This document shows, piece after piece, positions 7,746 to 15,992 of a DNA stretch of 64,000 nucleotides; the first letter of the stretch is position 1, and every line of letters begins with the position of its first letter. This DNA is from Catenibacillus scindens (GTDB taxonomy: Bacteria; Bacillota; Clostridia; Lachnospirales; Lachnospiraceae), in NCBI RefSeq assembly GCF_014202115.1, contig NZ_JACHFW010000008.1, forward strand, positions 62,001 to 126,000, given 5' to 3'. The notes beneath the pieces are model-generated. The model was not told the DNA's origin. It saw nothing but the letters and a program-made list of their open reading frames with translations, and ran no database searches. Position numbers and translations under genes: made by a program.

Positions 7746-9440
7746 TCACATTCTCACCACATTTTTCGCGATTCCCATGGTGGACGCCCGATGGGATACA
7801 AGAATGATCGTCTTGTCCTCTTTCTCCTCATTCAGGCTTTTTAATATCATCCCCTCATTTAAACTGTCGATATTACTTGTAGGCTCATCCAGGAAGATTA
7901 CCGGGCTGTTGTGCAAAAATGCCCTGGCGATGCCGATACGCTGACGCTCTCCCCCGGAAATACTGTCCCCAAGCTCGGAAAGCTTTGTCTCATAGCCGCC
8001 AGGAAGGGACTGAATGAAATCGTGGATTGACGCCTTTTTCGCCGCGGCAATGACCTCCTCCCTGGAAGCGGAAAGTTTTGCTACCTTAATATTATTCTCA
8101 ATAGTATCATGAAAAAGGAAGATCTCCTGGGTGACATAGGCCACATGGCGCCTTAAATTCGATGTGGTAATCCGGTTGACATCCTCACCGCCGTAAGATA
8201 TTGTCCCGGAATCCGTCTCATAAAAACGCATCATCAGTTTAAGGAGAGTAGATTTACCGCAACCGCTTTTTCCAAGAATACCGTGGATCATCCCCGGTGC
8301 AAAATCATGACAAAAATCTTCCAACACTATTTTTGGTTTTTCACCTGTTTTTACCTTTTCCCCCTTTTTGTCCTTTTCCCCTGCCGTCCTGTAGGCAAAG
8401 GACACATGATCGCAATGGATAGCCCCGTTTCCGGGAGCCGCGCCACCAACCACTTCCTGTACTTGTGGCGATTCTTCCAGCAGTGACAGCACCCGTTTTC
8501 CCGCAGCCAAAGTCTGGGTAAGGTTGTTTGACAGGGAGGACAGGGCCGCCACCGGCCCGAAGGAACTCATCATGGCAATCACGGCGATGACACCGTCGGC
8601 TCCTTCCATCTGCCCAGACATCACAAAGGCCGCGCAGACTGCCGCCTGAAGAATACCTGCGGCAAGGATCACCCAGTCTGTGGCAATCTTCTGGGTATTC
8701 TCCCTTTTTTTCAGCCTCAGAGAAATTTTTTCAAGGCTTTCACTTTTTTCATTCATATGGCCCATACGCTCTTTTTGGCCGCCATACTGGAGAATTTCAT
8801 CCAGGCCGTAGAGATTGTCCAGAACAACTGTATTCAGCCGGCCAAAGAGATCCCGGTATTTTACTCCGTCCGCTCCTCCCAGGCGGCTGTTGACTACAGG
8901 GATGACCAGACCTGTGATCACATAAAAGACCGCCGCCAGGACAGCCGCTGCCGGATGGAGGCAGGCCATAAAGGCGATCATAACAGCCGATGTAATCACG
9001 CCAATGGCAATGGGAGATATGGTGTGAGCGTAAAATACTTCCAGAAGTTCAATATCGCTTGTAAGAATAGCGATGAGATTGCCTTTATCACTGCCGTCAA
9101 GCTTGGCCGGCGCCAGCCGGCGGAGGGCTGCGAATACTTTATGGCGGATGCGGGCCAGCAGCTTAAAGGCGATAAAATGATTGCTGGCCTGCTCCCCATA
9201 ACGAAGGAACCCCCGGACCACAGCAAAAACAATGATCACCAAAATGATCTGTCCCAGATTTCCATCATAAAATCCTGCGGCGGTGAGAAGTCCGTAGCCG
9301 CCAAGAACAGTAATAAATGTGGCCATCAGATTGCCGGCGCACCCCAAAATGATAGCCAGTGCCATAAAACCCAGCAGAGGCCTGACCATGCCGATGAGCC
9401 CGGCCATAACTTTCAGTCCGCTTCTTCTTTGATGATTCAC
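7746..9440 (-). CDS. ABC exporter-fold half-transporter, subunit 2
   Basis: A 564-residue half-transporter: six-helix membrane domain (about 1-310) fused to an ATPase domain (about 335-564). Walker A is GKSGCGKST, the signature is ISGGERQRI, Walker B is VIFLDEPT and the switch histidine is in LVSHR, so its ATP site is canonical. A lysine-rich insert (EKDKKGEKVKTGEKPK) sits just before Walker A. The start is GTG at 9440, overlapping the partner stop as GTGA. The pair resembles CydDC or IrtAB heterodimers. Given the iron and heme context, a siderophore, heme or thiol substrate is possible but unproven. Confidence 0.88.
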   Translation of the reverse strand: MNHQRRSGLKVMAGLIGMVRPLLGFMALAIILGCAGNLMATFITVLGGYGLLTAAGFYDGNLGQIILVIIVFAVVRGFLRYGEQASNHFIAFKLLARIRHKVFAALRRLAPAKLDGSDKGNLIAILTSDIELLEVFYAHTISPIAIGVITSAVMIAFMACLHPAAAVLAAVFYVITGLVIPVVNSRLGGADGVKYRDLFGRLNTVVLDNLYGLDEILQYGGQKERMGHMNEKSESLEKISLRLKKRENTQKIATDWVILAAGILQAAVCAAFVMSGQMEGADGVIAVIAMMSSFGPVAALSSLSNNLTQTLAAGKRVLSLLEESPQVQEVVGGAAPGNGAIHCDHVSFAYRTAGEKDKKGEKVKTGEKPKIVLEDFCHDFAPGMIHGILGKSGCGKSTLLKLMMRFYETDSGTISYGGEDVNRITTSNLRRHVAYVTQEIFLFHDTIENNIKVAKLSASREEVIAAAKKASIHDFIQSLPGGYETKLSELGDSISGGERQRIGIARAFLHNSPVIFLDEPTSNIDSLNEGMILKSLNEEKEDKTIILVSHRASTMGIAKNVVRM

Positions 9441-11173
9441 AGCGCCACCGCCTTTCCCGAATAATTTTCAAGTTCTTTCTGCCGGTTAAAGATCTGGCTG
9501 TAGTAGCCGCCAGCATTCACAAGTTCCCGGTGTGTTCCCTGTTCTGTAATTTTTCCCTCTTTGAGGACAAGGATCTTGTCCGCCCGGACCACATTGGCCA
9601 GGCGATGGGAAATTAAAATCACCGTCTTTGTTTTTGCCAGGCGCTCCACCACTTCCATGATCTTATTTTCACTTTCCGCGTCAATATTTGAAGTAGCCTC
9701 GTCAAAAATATAAATATCGCTGTCGTGGAGAATGGCACGAGCCAAACAGAGGCGCTGTTTTTGCCCGCCGGATAAATTGGCAGCTTTTTCTTCGATCACC
9801 ATGGACAGCCCGCCCTTCTCCATGATCGTTTCGTAAAGATCCACCTCTTTTAAGGCTCTGTAAAGCTGTTCCTGCTCCGCCCCCGGATTTCCCATTCTCA
9901 GGTTTTCTTCCACCGTTCCCCCAAACACATAGCTGTCATGGCAGATCCGGGTCACTTTTTTGTACAGACTTCCCTCATTTATATTTTCAATAGGTATCCC
10001 GCCAACGCAGATCTGACCGGTATACCCGGAATAGGCCCCCATGATCAAAGAAGCAATCGTACTCTTCCCGCAGCCGGACACGCCTACCAGCGCCGTAAAA
10101 GAATGATCTTCAGCACTGAAAGAGATTTTCTGAAGGACTTCCTTTTCCTGGTCATAGCCAAAAGATACCTGATCAAAGACAATGTCTGAGCCTTTGATCT
10201 TCTCTTCCCCGCTATGAACCTTGGAAGGACGGTCCAGGAGGTTGAAAATTTTGTTTGCCGCGGCGTTTCCGTTCATGGCAATATGGAAAAAAGAACCTAA
10301 CAGTCGCAGGGGCAGGAAAAATTCAGCACTGACCAGGATGATAAACAGACATTGACCAAGGCCGATGTTTGCCGCCCTGCACTCTAAAATTGCCAGGATG
10401 ATGCCGGCTGCTGCGCCGCCGTAGGCCACCAGATCCATAATGCTGATGGAATTTAACTGCATGATCAGCACACGCATAGTGACTTTTCTGAATGTCTCCG
10501 ACTCCTGGTCCATCTTTTTGCTGTAGTGTTCATCAGCCTGATAAATTTTCAGAGTTGTCAGTCCCTGGAGACACTGGAGGAATGAATCCCCCAGATGGGT
10601 GTAGGTTCCCCAGTATTTTGCCAGCATTTTTTTCGCCAACTTCTGCACCGCCACAATAGCCAGTGGGATCAGAGGAACACAGATCAGCAAAACAACCGCC
10701 ACTTTTAAAGTCATTGTCCCTACGATGACGAACAATGTCAGCGGCGCCAGCAGACTGTAAAAAAACTGGGGAACATATTTTCCAAAATAAATTTCAAGCT
10801 GTTCCACACCTTCCGTGCTGATCTGAACAGCCTCCGACGACGACACAGATTCCCGATAGGATGCTCCCAGATCCATAAGCTTCCCGTAGATTTTTTCTCT
10901 CAGTCTCTGCTTAACAGAGGAGGAGGCAGCAAAAGACATGCGGCTGTTTAAAGTGTTCATCACAGCTCTCAGAACCCAAACCCCCGCCAGGATCAGGATA
11001 AGACAGACCCCATCACTGAGAATAACATCTCCTTTCAGCATTTTTTCCATAAAAAGAGCGGCAAAATAAATCAGAAGTACGTTGGCCATCAGAGTGACCC
11101 ATAAGGTCACAACCATGCCGGCAACGTACTTCTGATTTTCTTTAAACTCCTTCATCAGACGTTGATTAAACAT
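9437..11173 (-). CDS. ABC exporter-fold half-transporter, subunit 1
   Basis: A 578-residue half-transporter with an exporter-type membrane domain (first helix near residues 20-45) and a C-terminal ATPase domain from about 340. Walker A is GVSGCGKST, the signature LSGGQKQRL, Walker B IYIFDEAT and the H-loop LISHR. It overlaps YgbA by 8 bases and its partner by 4, so the set YbaN-YgbA-ABC1-ABC2 is translationally coupled. The family includes cysteine or glutathione exporters (CydDC) and exporter-fold siderophore importers (IrtAB); which applies here cannot be read from sequence. Confidence 0.88.
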   Translation of the reverse strand: MFNQRLMKEFKENQKYVAGMVVTLWVTLMANVLLIYFAALFMEKMLKGDVILSDGVCLILILAGVWVLRAVMNTLNSRMSFAASSSVKQRLREKIYGKLMDLGASYRESVSSSEAVQISTEGVEQLEIYFGKYVPQFFYSLLAPLTLFVIVGTMTLKVAVVLLICVPLIPLAIVAVQKLAKKMLAKYWGTYTHLGDSFLQCLQGLTTLKIYQADEHYSKKMDQESETFRKVTMRVLIMQLNSISIMDLVAYGGAAAGIILAILECRAANIGLGQCLFIILVSAEFFLPLRLLGSFFHIAMNGNAAANKIFNLLDRPSKVHSGEEKIKGSDIVFDQVSFGYDQEKEVLQKISFSAEDHSFTALVGVSGCGKSTIASLIMGAYSGYTGQICVGGIPIENINEGSLYKKVTRICHDSYVFGGTVEENLRMGNPGAEQEQLYRALKEVDLYETIMEKGGLSMVIEEKAANLSGGQKQRLCLARAILHDSDIYIFDEATSNIDAESENKIMEVVERLAKTKTVILISHRLANVVRADKILVLKEGKITEQGTHRELVNAGGYYSQIFNRQKELENYSGKAVAL

Positions 11174-11522
11174 GTGATTTTCTCCTGTTTTGTAAAGTGA
11201 TTTTCATATGACGCAGGGCTATCACCGGATGGACAAAAAGCATCCTCGGCCCGGAATAGCGCATGATCTGCCGGACTTTTTCCTGCATTTTCGGCGAATA
11301 GCAGTGAACCTTGCAGGCGCTGCAAAATGTTTTGGTCTCCATAAAAGGACAACTATCCGTCCGGCTGTTGGCGTAGGATAAAAGAGCTTCACATTCAGGG
11401 CAAAGCTCCCCTGTCCGTTTATGGCGGCTGCCCCGGCAGTAAATACGGACCATAATTTCCATGGTCGCCTTTTCCTGCTCCCTCTTTTTGGCAATTTCAG
11501 GAGAATCAGCTCCTTTTACCAT
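11166..11522 (-). CDS. ygbA: YgbA-type nitrous oxide-stimulated promoter family protein
   Basis: A 118-residue cysteine-rich protein of the YgbA_NO family. It has a CRGSRHKR segment, a CPECEALLSYANSRTDSCPF block and a CSACKVHCYSP block, six or more cysteines in CxxC-like pairs, consistent with a metal or iron-sulfur site. In enterobacteria the homologue belongs to the nitric-oxide response. Its start at 11522 follows GGAGGTCAGAGACT. It overlaps YbaN by 17 bases and the ABC gene by 8, which ties it to this transporter. Molecular function is unknown. Confidence 0.83.
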   Translation of the reverse strand: MVKGADSPEIAKKREQEKATMEIMVRIYCRGSRHKRTGELCPECEALLSYANSRTDSCPFMETKTFCSACKVHCYSPKMQEKVRQIMRYSGPRMLFVHPVIALRHMKITLQNRRKSHV

Positions 11523-11916
11523 AGTCTCTGACCTCCTCCTGCCTGACGGCGGCTGTTTTTATCTTAAAACCAAAATAGTAAAAATGGAATAATGCCACGG
11601 CAAGGATAATGATCTTTACAAACCATATAGGCACCAGGATAAAGCTGACAGAAAAGATAATAAACAAAGTAATCAATGCTTTGACCTTGGCTCCCCGGTC
11701 CATAGCCCGTTTCCCCATGGCCGGCTCTACATAGTTTTTATGGAGTTTTGTCTGAATAAACCACCGGTGGAACCGGGTAGAACCTTTGGCAAACAAAACC
11801 GCCGCCAGGATAAGAAATGGCGTCGCCGGGAGAACAGGAAGGATAATTCCCACAACCCCAAGGCCGATACATAAAAATCCCAAAATAATACAAAGTCCGT
11901 TAATAATTTTTTTCAT
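11506..11916 (-). CDS. ybaN: YbaN family (DUF454) inner-membrane protein
   Basis: A 136-residue membrane protein of the DUF454/YbaN family. The opening helix GLCIILGFLCIGLGVVGIILPVLPATPF-type region (about residues 7-35) contains the family's PVLPATPFLILAA stretch, followed by FHRWFIQTKLH and a second hydrophobic hairpin near 85-115. I chose ATG at 11916 because AGGAG lies five bases upstream; a GTG two codons earlier has none. DUF454 is often found with iron or heme genes. It is the first gene of the YbaN-YgbA-ABC set, with a 120-bp repeat directly upstream. Confidence 0.85.
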   Translation of the reverse strand: MKKIINGLCIILGFLCIGLGVVGIILPVLPATPFLILAAVLFAKGSTRFHRWFIQTKLHKNYVEPAMGKRAMDRGAKVKALITLFIIFSVSFILVPIWFVKIIILAVALFHFYYFGFKIKTAAVRQEEVRDYGKRS

Positions 11917-11952
11917 AGTCACTCCTTTTTATAGTTGATGTCACATTCACAT

Positions 11953-12072
11953 GGTTTTATCAGATGGGGGAAGACTCCAGCCTCTGCAGGCGGCGAGTAT
12001 AACAAACTCGTATCAGTGGCGGGAGTCAATCCCCCATCTGATAAACGCTCCGCTTAGGATGCACAGGGATTC
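11953..12072. repeat. 120-bp repeat, copy 2 (inverted relative to 4637-4755)
   Basis: Reverse-complement partner of 4637-4755, about nine positions in ten identical. It has hairpin arms CAGATGGGGGAAGACTCC and GGAGTCAATCCCCCATCTG. It lies between the Fur-family gene and ybaN. Confidence 0.85.
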
Positions 12073-12089
12073 TGTAAGGAAGATGTCAG

Positions 12090-12593
12090 CTAAAGCTGCC
12101 CCGAATCCCGCGCCAAGACCCGCGAGCAGGTCTTGAATGTAATAGAAACAAGTTTCTGATTTTTGGCAAAGCCACAGGCGTTAAGACCTTCCTGGACAAC
12201 CTTGTTCCACATTTTCGCGGACAGATGATAGGTTGTCGCGTCGTCTAAAACGACAGTACAGGCGTCCTCCATGGCGCATTCTGATGAATAGGCGACCCGG
12301 TACATGTTTTTTCTGCTAATAGCGCCGATGTCTTCCAGGGCATTGATCATGCGGTAAACCGTGGCCGTCCCGATCTTGCGGTCAATTTTTGATGCCTTAT
12401 AAAAGATTTCTTTACAACTGGAGCATTCATTTTCCAGGATAATATCTAAAAGCATCAGGCGCTGCTTTGTAATACGCCCGCCGTGTTCCTTTAGTTTTTC
12501 AATGATCATTTCTTTTTGCATCTGGGTCCGCTGATATTCGTTCTCTTTGCAGCAGTCTTTCCCTTCCCCCTTGACCTTCCGGCACTCTGACAT
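12090..12593 (-). CDS. Fur-family regulator with unusual C-terminus
   Basis: A 167-residue protein whose residues 32-105 match the Fur winged helix (GGRITKQRLMLLDIILEN, then KIGTATVYRMINALEDIGAI). The usual dimerisation half is not recognisable: there is no HHDH-type histidine cluster and no paired CxxC zinc motifs, though scattered cysteines occur in the first 22 residues and at CSSC. The last dozen residues are encoded by a hairpin repeat (12101-12135), so the natural end may have been replaced. Located between feoB and ybaN, it is a candidate regulator of the iron island. It could respond to something other than iron. Confidence 0.82.
   Translation of the reverse strand: MSECRKVKGEGKDCCKENEYQRTQMQKEMIIEKLKEHGGRITKQRLMLLDIILENECSSCKEIFYKASKIDRKIGTATVYRMINALEDIGAISRKNMYRVAYSSECAMEDACTVVLDDATTYHLSAKMWNKVVQEGLNACGFAKNQKLVSITFKTCSRVLARDSGQL
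12101..12135. repeat. Hairpin repeat (CAAGACC arms), copy 1
   Basis: CCGAATCCCGCGC is followed by a CAAGACC...GGTCTTG hairpin (12114-12135). The same block occurs at 32551-32580 and, inverted and more diverged, at 47806-47845. Here it encodes the end of the Fur-family protein. Confidence 0.75.
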
Positions 12594-12651
12594 CTTATCA
12601 TCTCCATTTCAAAACCGGGCCGGCCATGAGCCTGCCACGCTGCCGTTATAA

Positions 12652-12688
12652 AACCGGAGCCCGCACTTTTTTCGCGCAGGCTCCAGTT
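12652..12688. terminator. Terminator downstream of feoB
   Basis: ACCGGAGCCCGC pairs with GCGCAGGCTCCAGT around a T-rich loop, with TTTTTT after the right arm and TTTTA on the other strand. It separates feoB from the Fur-family gene. Confidence 0.75.
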
Positions 12689-12723
12689 TTTTCATTCTCT
12701 TTCAGCCCGTCAACAGGCCGTTT

Positions 12724-14913
12724 TTACTTTACCCGTGCCATTGCTTTAGCACTGATATTTAATGTATTGCTCTCTTTGTACGGACGTACAAGGAGGTAAA
12801 TAAATACGATCACTAAGAGGAAAGCCACAACAGTACCTACGCCGAAAGCACCTGTAGTGATCAATGTGCCGATCTGGTATACGCACAGAGATACGACATA
12901 GGCCAGAAGCGTCTGATAGCCGATAGCGAACCAGAACCACTTGGCACTGTTCATTTCTCTCTTAATAGCGCCCATAGCTGCAAAGCACGGCGCACACAGA
13001 AGGTTGAATGTGAGGAAAGAGTAAGCCGCCACGGCAGTCATACTTCCTGCAAGAGCGCCCCAGTACTCGGCGCCGTCTTCCGCAACCTCAGCAAAACCGT
13101 AAAGAATACCAAAGGTGCCGACAACATTTTCCTTGGCCACAAGACCTGTGATCGCTGCCACAGCCGCTCTCCAGTTGCCCCAGCCAAGAGGTGCGAAAAT
13201 CCAAGCGATGGCGTTTCCAATGGTGGCCAGGATACTGTGATCAAGTTCCATATCTTCAAGCATACGGAACTGTCCGTCCACCCATCCGAAGTATGTAGTG
13301 AACCACACAACAATGGTTGATAAAAGAATAATGGTACCGGCCTTTTTAATGAAGGACCAGCCCCGCTCCCACATGCTCCGCAGTACATTTCCTACAGTTG
13401 GCCAGTGGTAAGCAGGAAGTTCCATAACAAAAGGCGCCGGATCGCCCGCGAACATTTTTGTTTTCTTCAAGATAATACCAGAGCAGATGATGGCCGCAAT
13501 ACCTACAAAGTAAGCGCTGGGCGCTACCCACCAGGCTCCGCCAAACAAAGCGCCGGCAATCAAAGCAATGATCGGCATTTTAGCGCCACAGGGGATAAAT
13601 GTAGTGGTCATAACGGTCATCTTACGGTCACGGTCATTTTCGATGGTACGTGAAGCCATAACGCCGGGAACGCCGCATCCGGTTCCGATAAGCATAGGAA
13701 TAAAGGACTTTCCGGAGAGACCAAATTTACGAAAAATACGGTCCATGATAAAAGCGACTCTGGCCATGTAACCGCAGGATTCCAAAAATGCCAGGAAGAT
13801 GAAAAGCACAAGCATCTGAGGAACAAAGCCTAATACCGCGCCGACACCGGCAACAATACCGTCAAGAATCAGTCCGGACAGCCAATCCGCGCAGCCGATG
13901 GCGGCAAGTCCGTTTCCAATCAGTTCAGGAATACTGGGGATATAAAGGCTTTCAATGCCAAACAAATGCCAGCCATCGCCAAACACGCCGTCATTGACCC
14001 AGTCTGTGGCCCATGTCCCTACAGTTGTCACTGAAACATAGTAAACAATGACCATAACCGCCGCAAAAATTGGCAGGGCTAGGAAACGGTTAGTAACAAC
14101 ACGGTCAATTTTATCTGAAACTGTCAGTTTTTCTTTAGTATTTACTTTCGTATAGCACTCATCAATGATGGAAGAAATATAAACATAGCGTTCATTGGTG
14201 ATAATACTCTCTGTATCGTCATCCATCTCTTTCTCAATATATTTTATTTCATCACTGACATCCGGTGCCTGTTTCATCTGCATACCGATCTTGTCGTCTT
14301 TTTCTAGAAGTTTAATGGCAAAGAACCGTTTCTGCTCTTCCGGGACACCGCTTCCCAGTTTTGTCTCGATGGAATCCAGAACGTCTTCCACTTCCGCCGC
14401 AAACTTATGTACCGGGGGGACAGCCGTCTTACGCTTTGCAACCTGGATTACTTTCTCTGCCGCTTCTTTAACCCCCGTGCCTTTTAAGGCGGATATTTCC
14501 ACAACTTCACAGCCAAGCTTTTGTTTCAGCTTGTCGAGATGGATCTTATTGCCGCTTTTTTTAACGATATCCATCATATTGACAGCCATAACCATAGGGA
14601 TTCCCAGCTCCATCAACTGTGTGGATAAATAAAGATTACGTTCAAGGTTGGTTCCATCAATAATATTTAAGATGGCATCCGGCCTTTCATTAATAAGATA
14701 ATTTCTGGCTACTACTTCTTCCAGCGTATATGGTGAGAGGGAATAAATTCCCGGAAGGTCCATAATAACCACATCTTTGTGGCCTTTGAGTTTACCTTCT
14801 TTCTTTTCTACAGTAACGCCGGGCCAGTTGCCGACAAACTGATTAGATCCTGTCAGAGCATTAAACAACGTGGTCTTTCCACTGTTGGGATTGCCCGCTA
14901 ACGCAATTTTCAT
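12724..14913 (-). CDS. feoB: Ferrous iron transporter FeoB
   Basis: A 729-residue ferrous iron permease. The N-terminal G-domain has GNPNSGKTT (8-16), DLPGIYSL and NMMD; gate and FeoB_C membrane segments follow from about residue 270. Cysteine in IPCGAKMP and the GTGCGVPG motif of the first gate region are present. I start at the ATG at 14913, preceded by GGAGAGTCA; a TTG fifteen codons earlier has no ribosome site. Length is normal for the family. It follows two feoA genes on the same strand, with its own GTTAG-N6-CTAAT site upstream. Confidence 0.97.
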   Translation of the reverse strand: MKIALAGNPNSGKTTLFNALTGSNQFVGNWPGVTVEKKEGKLKGHKDVVIMDLPGIYSLSPYTLEEVVARNYLINERPDAILNIIDGTNLERNLYLSTQLMELGIPMVMAVNMMDIVKKSGNKIHLDKLKQKLGCEVVEISALKGTGVKEAAEKVIQVAKRKTAVPPVHKFAAEVEDVLDSIETKLGSGVPEEQKRFFAIKLLEKDDKIGMQMKQAPDVSDEIKYIEKEMDDDTESIITNERYVYISSIIDECYTKVNTKEKLTVSDKIDRVVTNRFLALPIFAAVMVIVYYVSVTTVGTWATDWVNDGVFGDGWHLFGIESLYIPSIPELIGNGLAAIGCADWLSGLILDGIVAGVGAVLGFVPQMLVLFIFLAFLESCGYMARVAFIMDRIFRKFGLSGKSFIPMLIGTGCGVPGVMASRTIENDRDRKMTVMTTTFIPCGAKMPIIALIAGALFGGAWWVAPSAYFVGIAAIICSGIILKKTKMFAGDPAPFVMELPAYHWPTVGNVLRSMWERGWSFIKKAGTIILLSTIVVWFTTYFGWVDGQFRMLEDMELDHSILATIGNAIAWIFAPLGWGNWRAAVAAITGLVAKENVVGTFGILYGFAEVAEDGAEYWGALAGSMTAVAAYSFLTFNLLCAPCFAAMGAIKREMNSAKWFWFAIGYQTLLAYVVSLCVYQIGTLITTGAFGVGTVVAFLLVIVFIYLLVRPYKESNTLNISAKAMARVK

Positions 14914-15024
14914 TGACTCTCCTACCTCTTTTCTGCCAATGGCAATATAATTTTCCAATTAGGACCGCCGTCTGCTAAAATTCTTGCAAAACCAGCGGTA
15001 TATGTATTAATTTAGATATCGTTA

Positions 15025-15040
15025 ATTAGAATACACTAAC
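15025..15040 (-). promoter_or_regulatory. Putative operator upstream of feoB
   Basis: On the minus strand GTTAGTGTATTCTAAT matches the GTTAG-N6-CTAAC pattern at all but the last base. It falls between TTGAGT and CGATAT, a weak promoter-like pair with 17-base spacing. Confidence 0.5.
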
Positions 15041-15080
15041 TCAATCCCAAAAAATTTTGCCGCCGCCGCGGCAATGGAAA

Positions 15081-15302
15081 CTATTCCACCTGGATCATTT
15101 CCGCGTCCGCTTTGCGCACTGAAAGTTCATAACCTCTCACGGTGATCTCAATGGGATCTCCCAAAGGGGCGACTTTGCGCACAAAGATCTCAACGCCTTT
15201 TGTAATACCCATATCCATAATGCGGCGCTTTACCGGGCCTTCACCGGTTAATTTAGTCACCTTGACCGTCTGGCCGCAGGGAACCTGCTTTAATGTTTTC
15301 AT
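15081..15302 (-). CDS. feoA: FeoA-type SH3-like protein (second)
   Basis: A 73-residue FeoA domain protein. RRIMDMGITKGVEIFVRK and a closing ELSVRKADAEMIQV match the family's SH3-like fold. FeoA proteins bind or regulate the FeoB G-domain in ferrous iron uptake. It sits 13 bases downstream of another feoA and about 170 bases ahead of feoB. The basic and acidic residues differ between the two copies, so they may form a heteromeric partner for FeoB. Confidence 0.92.
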   Translation of the reverse strand: MKTLKQVPCGQTVKVTKLTGEGPVKRRIMDMGITKGVEIFVRKVAPLGDPIEITVRGYELSVRKADAEMIQVE

Positions 15303-15315
15303 GTCTTTGCACCTC

Positions 15316-15531
15316 TTATCCTACCATTATTTTATTAGCCATATCTTTACCGATAGCCACACGGGCGTCCTTCACATTGACGATAAGATTTCCGCCAATA
15401 TCAGATACCACCGTAACTATCGCGCCAGCTACAAAACCAAGATTTTCCAGAAACCGGCGTGTTTCTTCTTTGCCGCCCACCTTGCGGATCACAGCTTCTT
15501 CACCGGTCTTTGCCAATGTTAAAGGCATCAT
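15316..15531 (-). CDS. feoA: FeoA-type SH3-like protein (first)
   Basis: A 71-residue FeoA domain protein with RRFLENLGFVAGAIVTVVSD and a closing DARVAIGKDMANKIMV. It is the first gene of the feoA-feoA-feoB set. Its ATG (or an adjacent ATG one codon on) lies downstream of a consensus promoter with an overlapping palindrome and a Fur box, so it should respond to iron. Paired feoA genes ahead of feoB are common in clostridia. Confidence 0.92.
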   Translation of the reverse strand: MMPLTLAKTGEEAVIRKVGGKEETRRFLENLGFVAGAIVTVVSDIGGNLIVNVKDARVAIGKDMANKIMVG

Positions 15532-15565
15532 ATCTCATCTTCTTTCTGCAAGTACTAAAAGGTAT

Positions 15566-15580
15566 TGATAATCATTTTCA
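15566..15580 (-). promoter_or_regulatory. Fur box upstream of feoA
   Basis: On the minus strand TGAAAATGATTATCA matches the 7-1-7 Fur consensus TGATAATNATTATCA at all but one defined position. It lies between the feoA promoter and its ATG. Confidence 0.75.
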
Positions 15581-15596
15581 TCTCTTTCTTACAATG

Positions 15597-15628
15597 GTTA
15601 GTATATTCTAACAAAATCAAATTGTCAA
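15597..15628 (-). promoter_or_regulatory. feoA promoter with overlapping operator
   Basis: On the minus strand TTGACA (15623-15628), a 17-base spacer and TATACT (15600-15605) form a near-consensus promoter. The palindrome GTTAGAATATACTAAC (15597-15612, 14 of 16 positions symmetric) covers the -10 box, as expected for a repressor site. Confidence 0.8.
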
Positions 15629-15665
15629 TATATGTTAATGATATTTTTTATCATTTATAACGAAA

Positions 15666-15732
15666 GCCAGTCTCAAAACAAAGACAGACAGGCTGCTTGC
15701 AGACTAGGCTGTCTTTGTTTTAGAGACGCTAA
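15666..15732. repeat. 39-bp direct repeat copy A inside a hairpin
   Basis: The 39 bases 15666-15704 recur exactly at 15860-15898. In this copy the block is also half of an 18-bp stem: TCTCAAAACAAAGACAG pairs with CTGTCTTTGTTTTAGAGA. Confidence 0.75.
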
Positions 15733-15859
15733 CCCGTATGAGTACGAGGGATGCCGTAGGCAGACCGAAAAGTACGAATACGGGTAGGATGGCGGGAGTG
15801 CCTCTGCACAAAGCCATCCGTGGCTTTCATTATATAATATTGCCGCGCATCGCGCGGCG

Positions 15860-15898
15860 GCCAGTCTCAAAACAAAGACAGACAGGCTGCTTGCAGAC
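15860..15898. repeat. 39-bp direct repeat copy B
   Basis: Exact copy of 15666-15704, starting GCCAGTCTCAAAACAAAGAC. A diverged third relative lies at 7586-7627. Confidence 0.75.
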
Positions 15899-15992
15899 CG
15901 CCCATCCCGCGGCAGCCATGAAAAATATTTATAAAAAATGAAATAATTCTTTAAGGTTTTGATATATAAATCAGATATTGGATATGTTAATA

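Noticed and set aside
8757-9464. Plus-strand 235-codon open frame
   Set aside because: It lies entirely opposite the ABC subunit gene, has no ribosome site and no recognisable protein features.
11951-12136. 61-codon frame on the plus strand
   Set aside because: It is made entirely of the 120-bp and hairpin repeats.
14914-14958. Longer FeoB start at a TTG
   Set aside because: No ribosome site is present; the internal ATG at 14913 has GGAG and gives the normal FeoB N-terminus.
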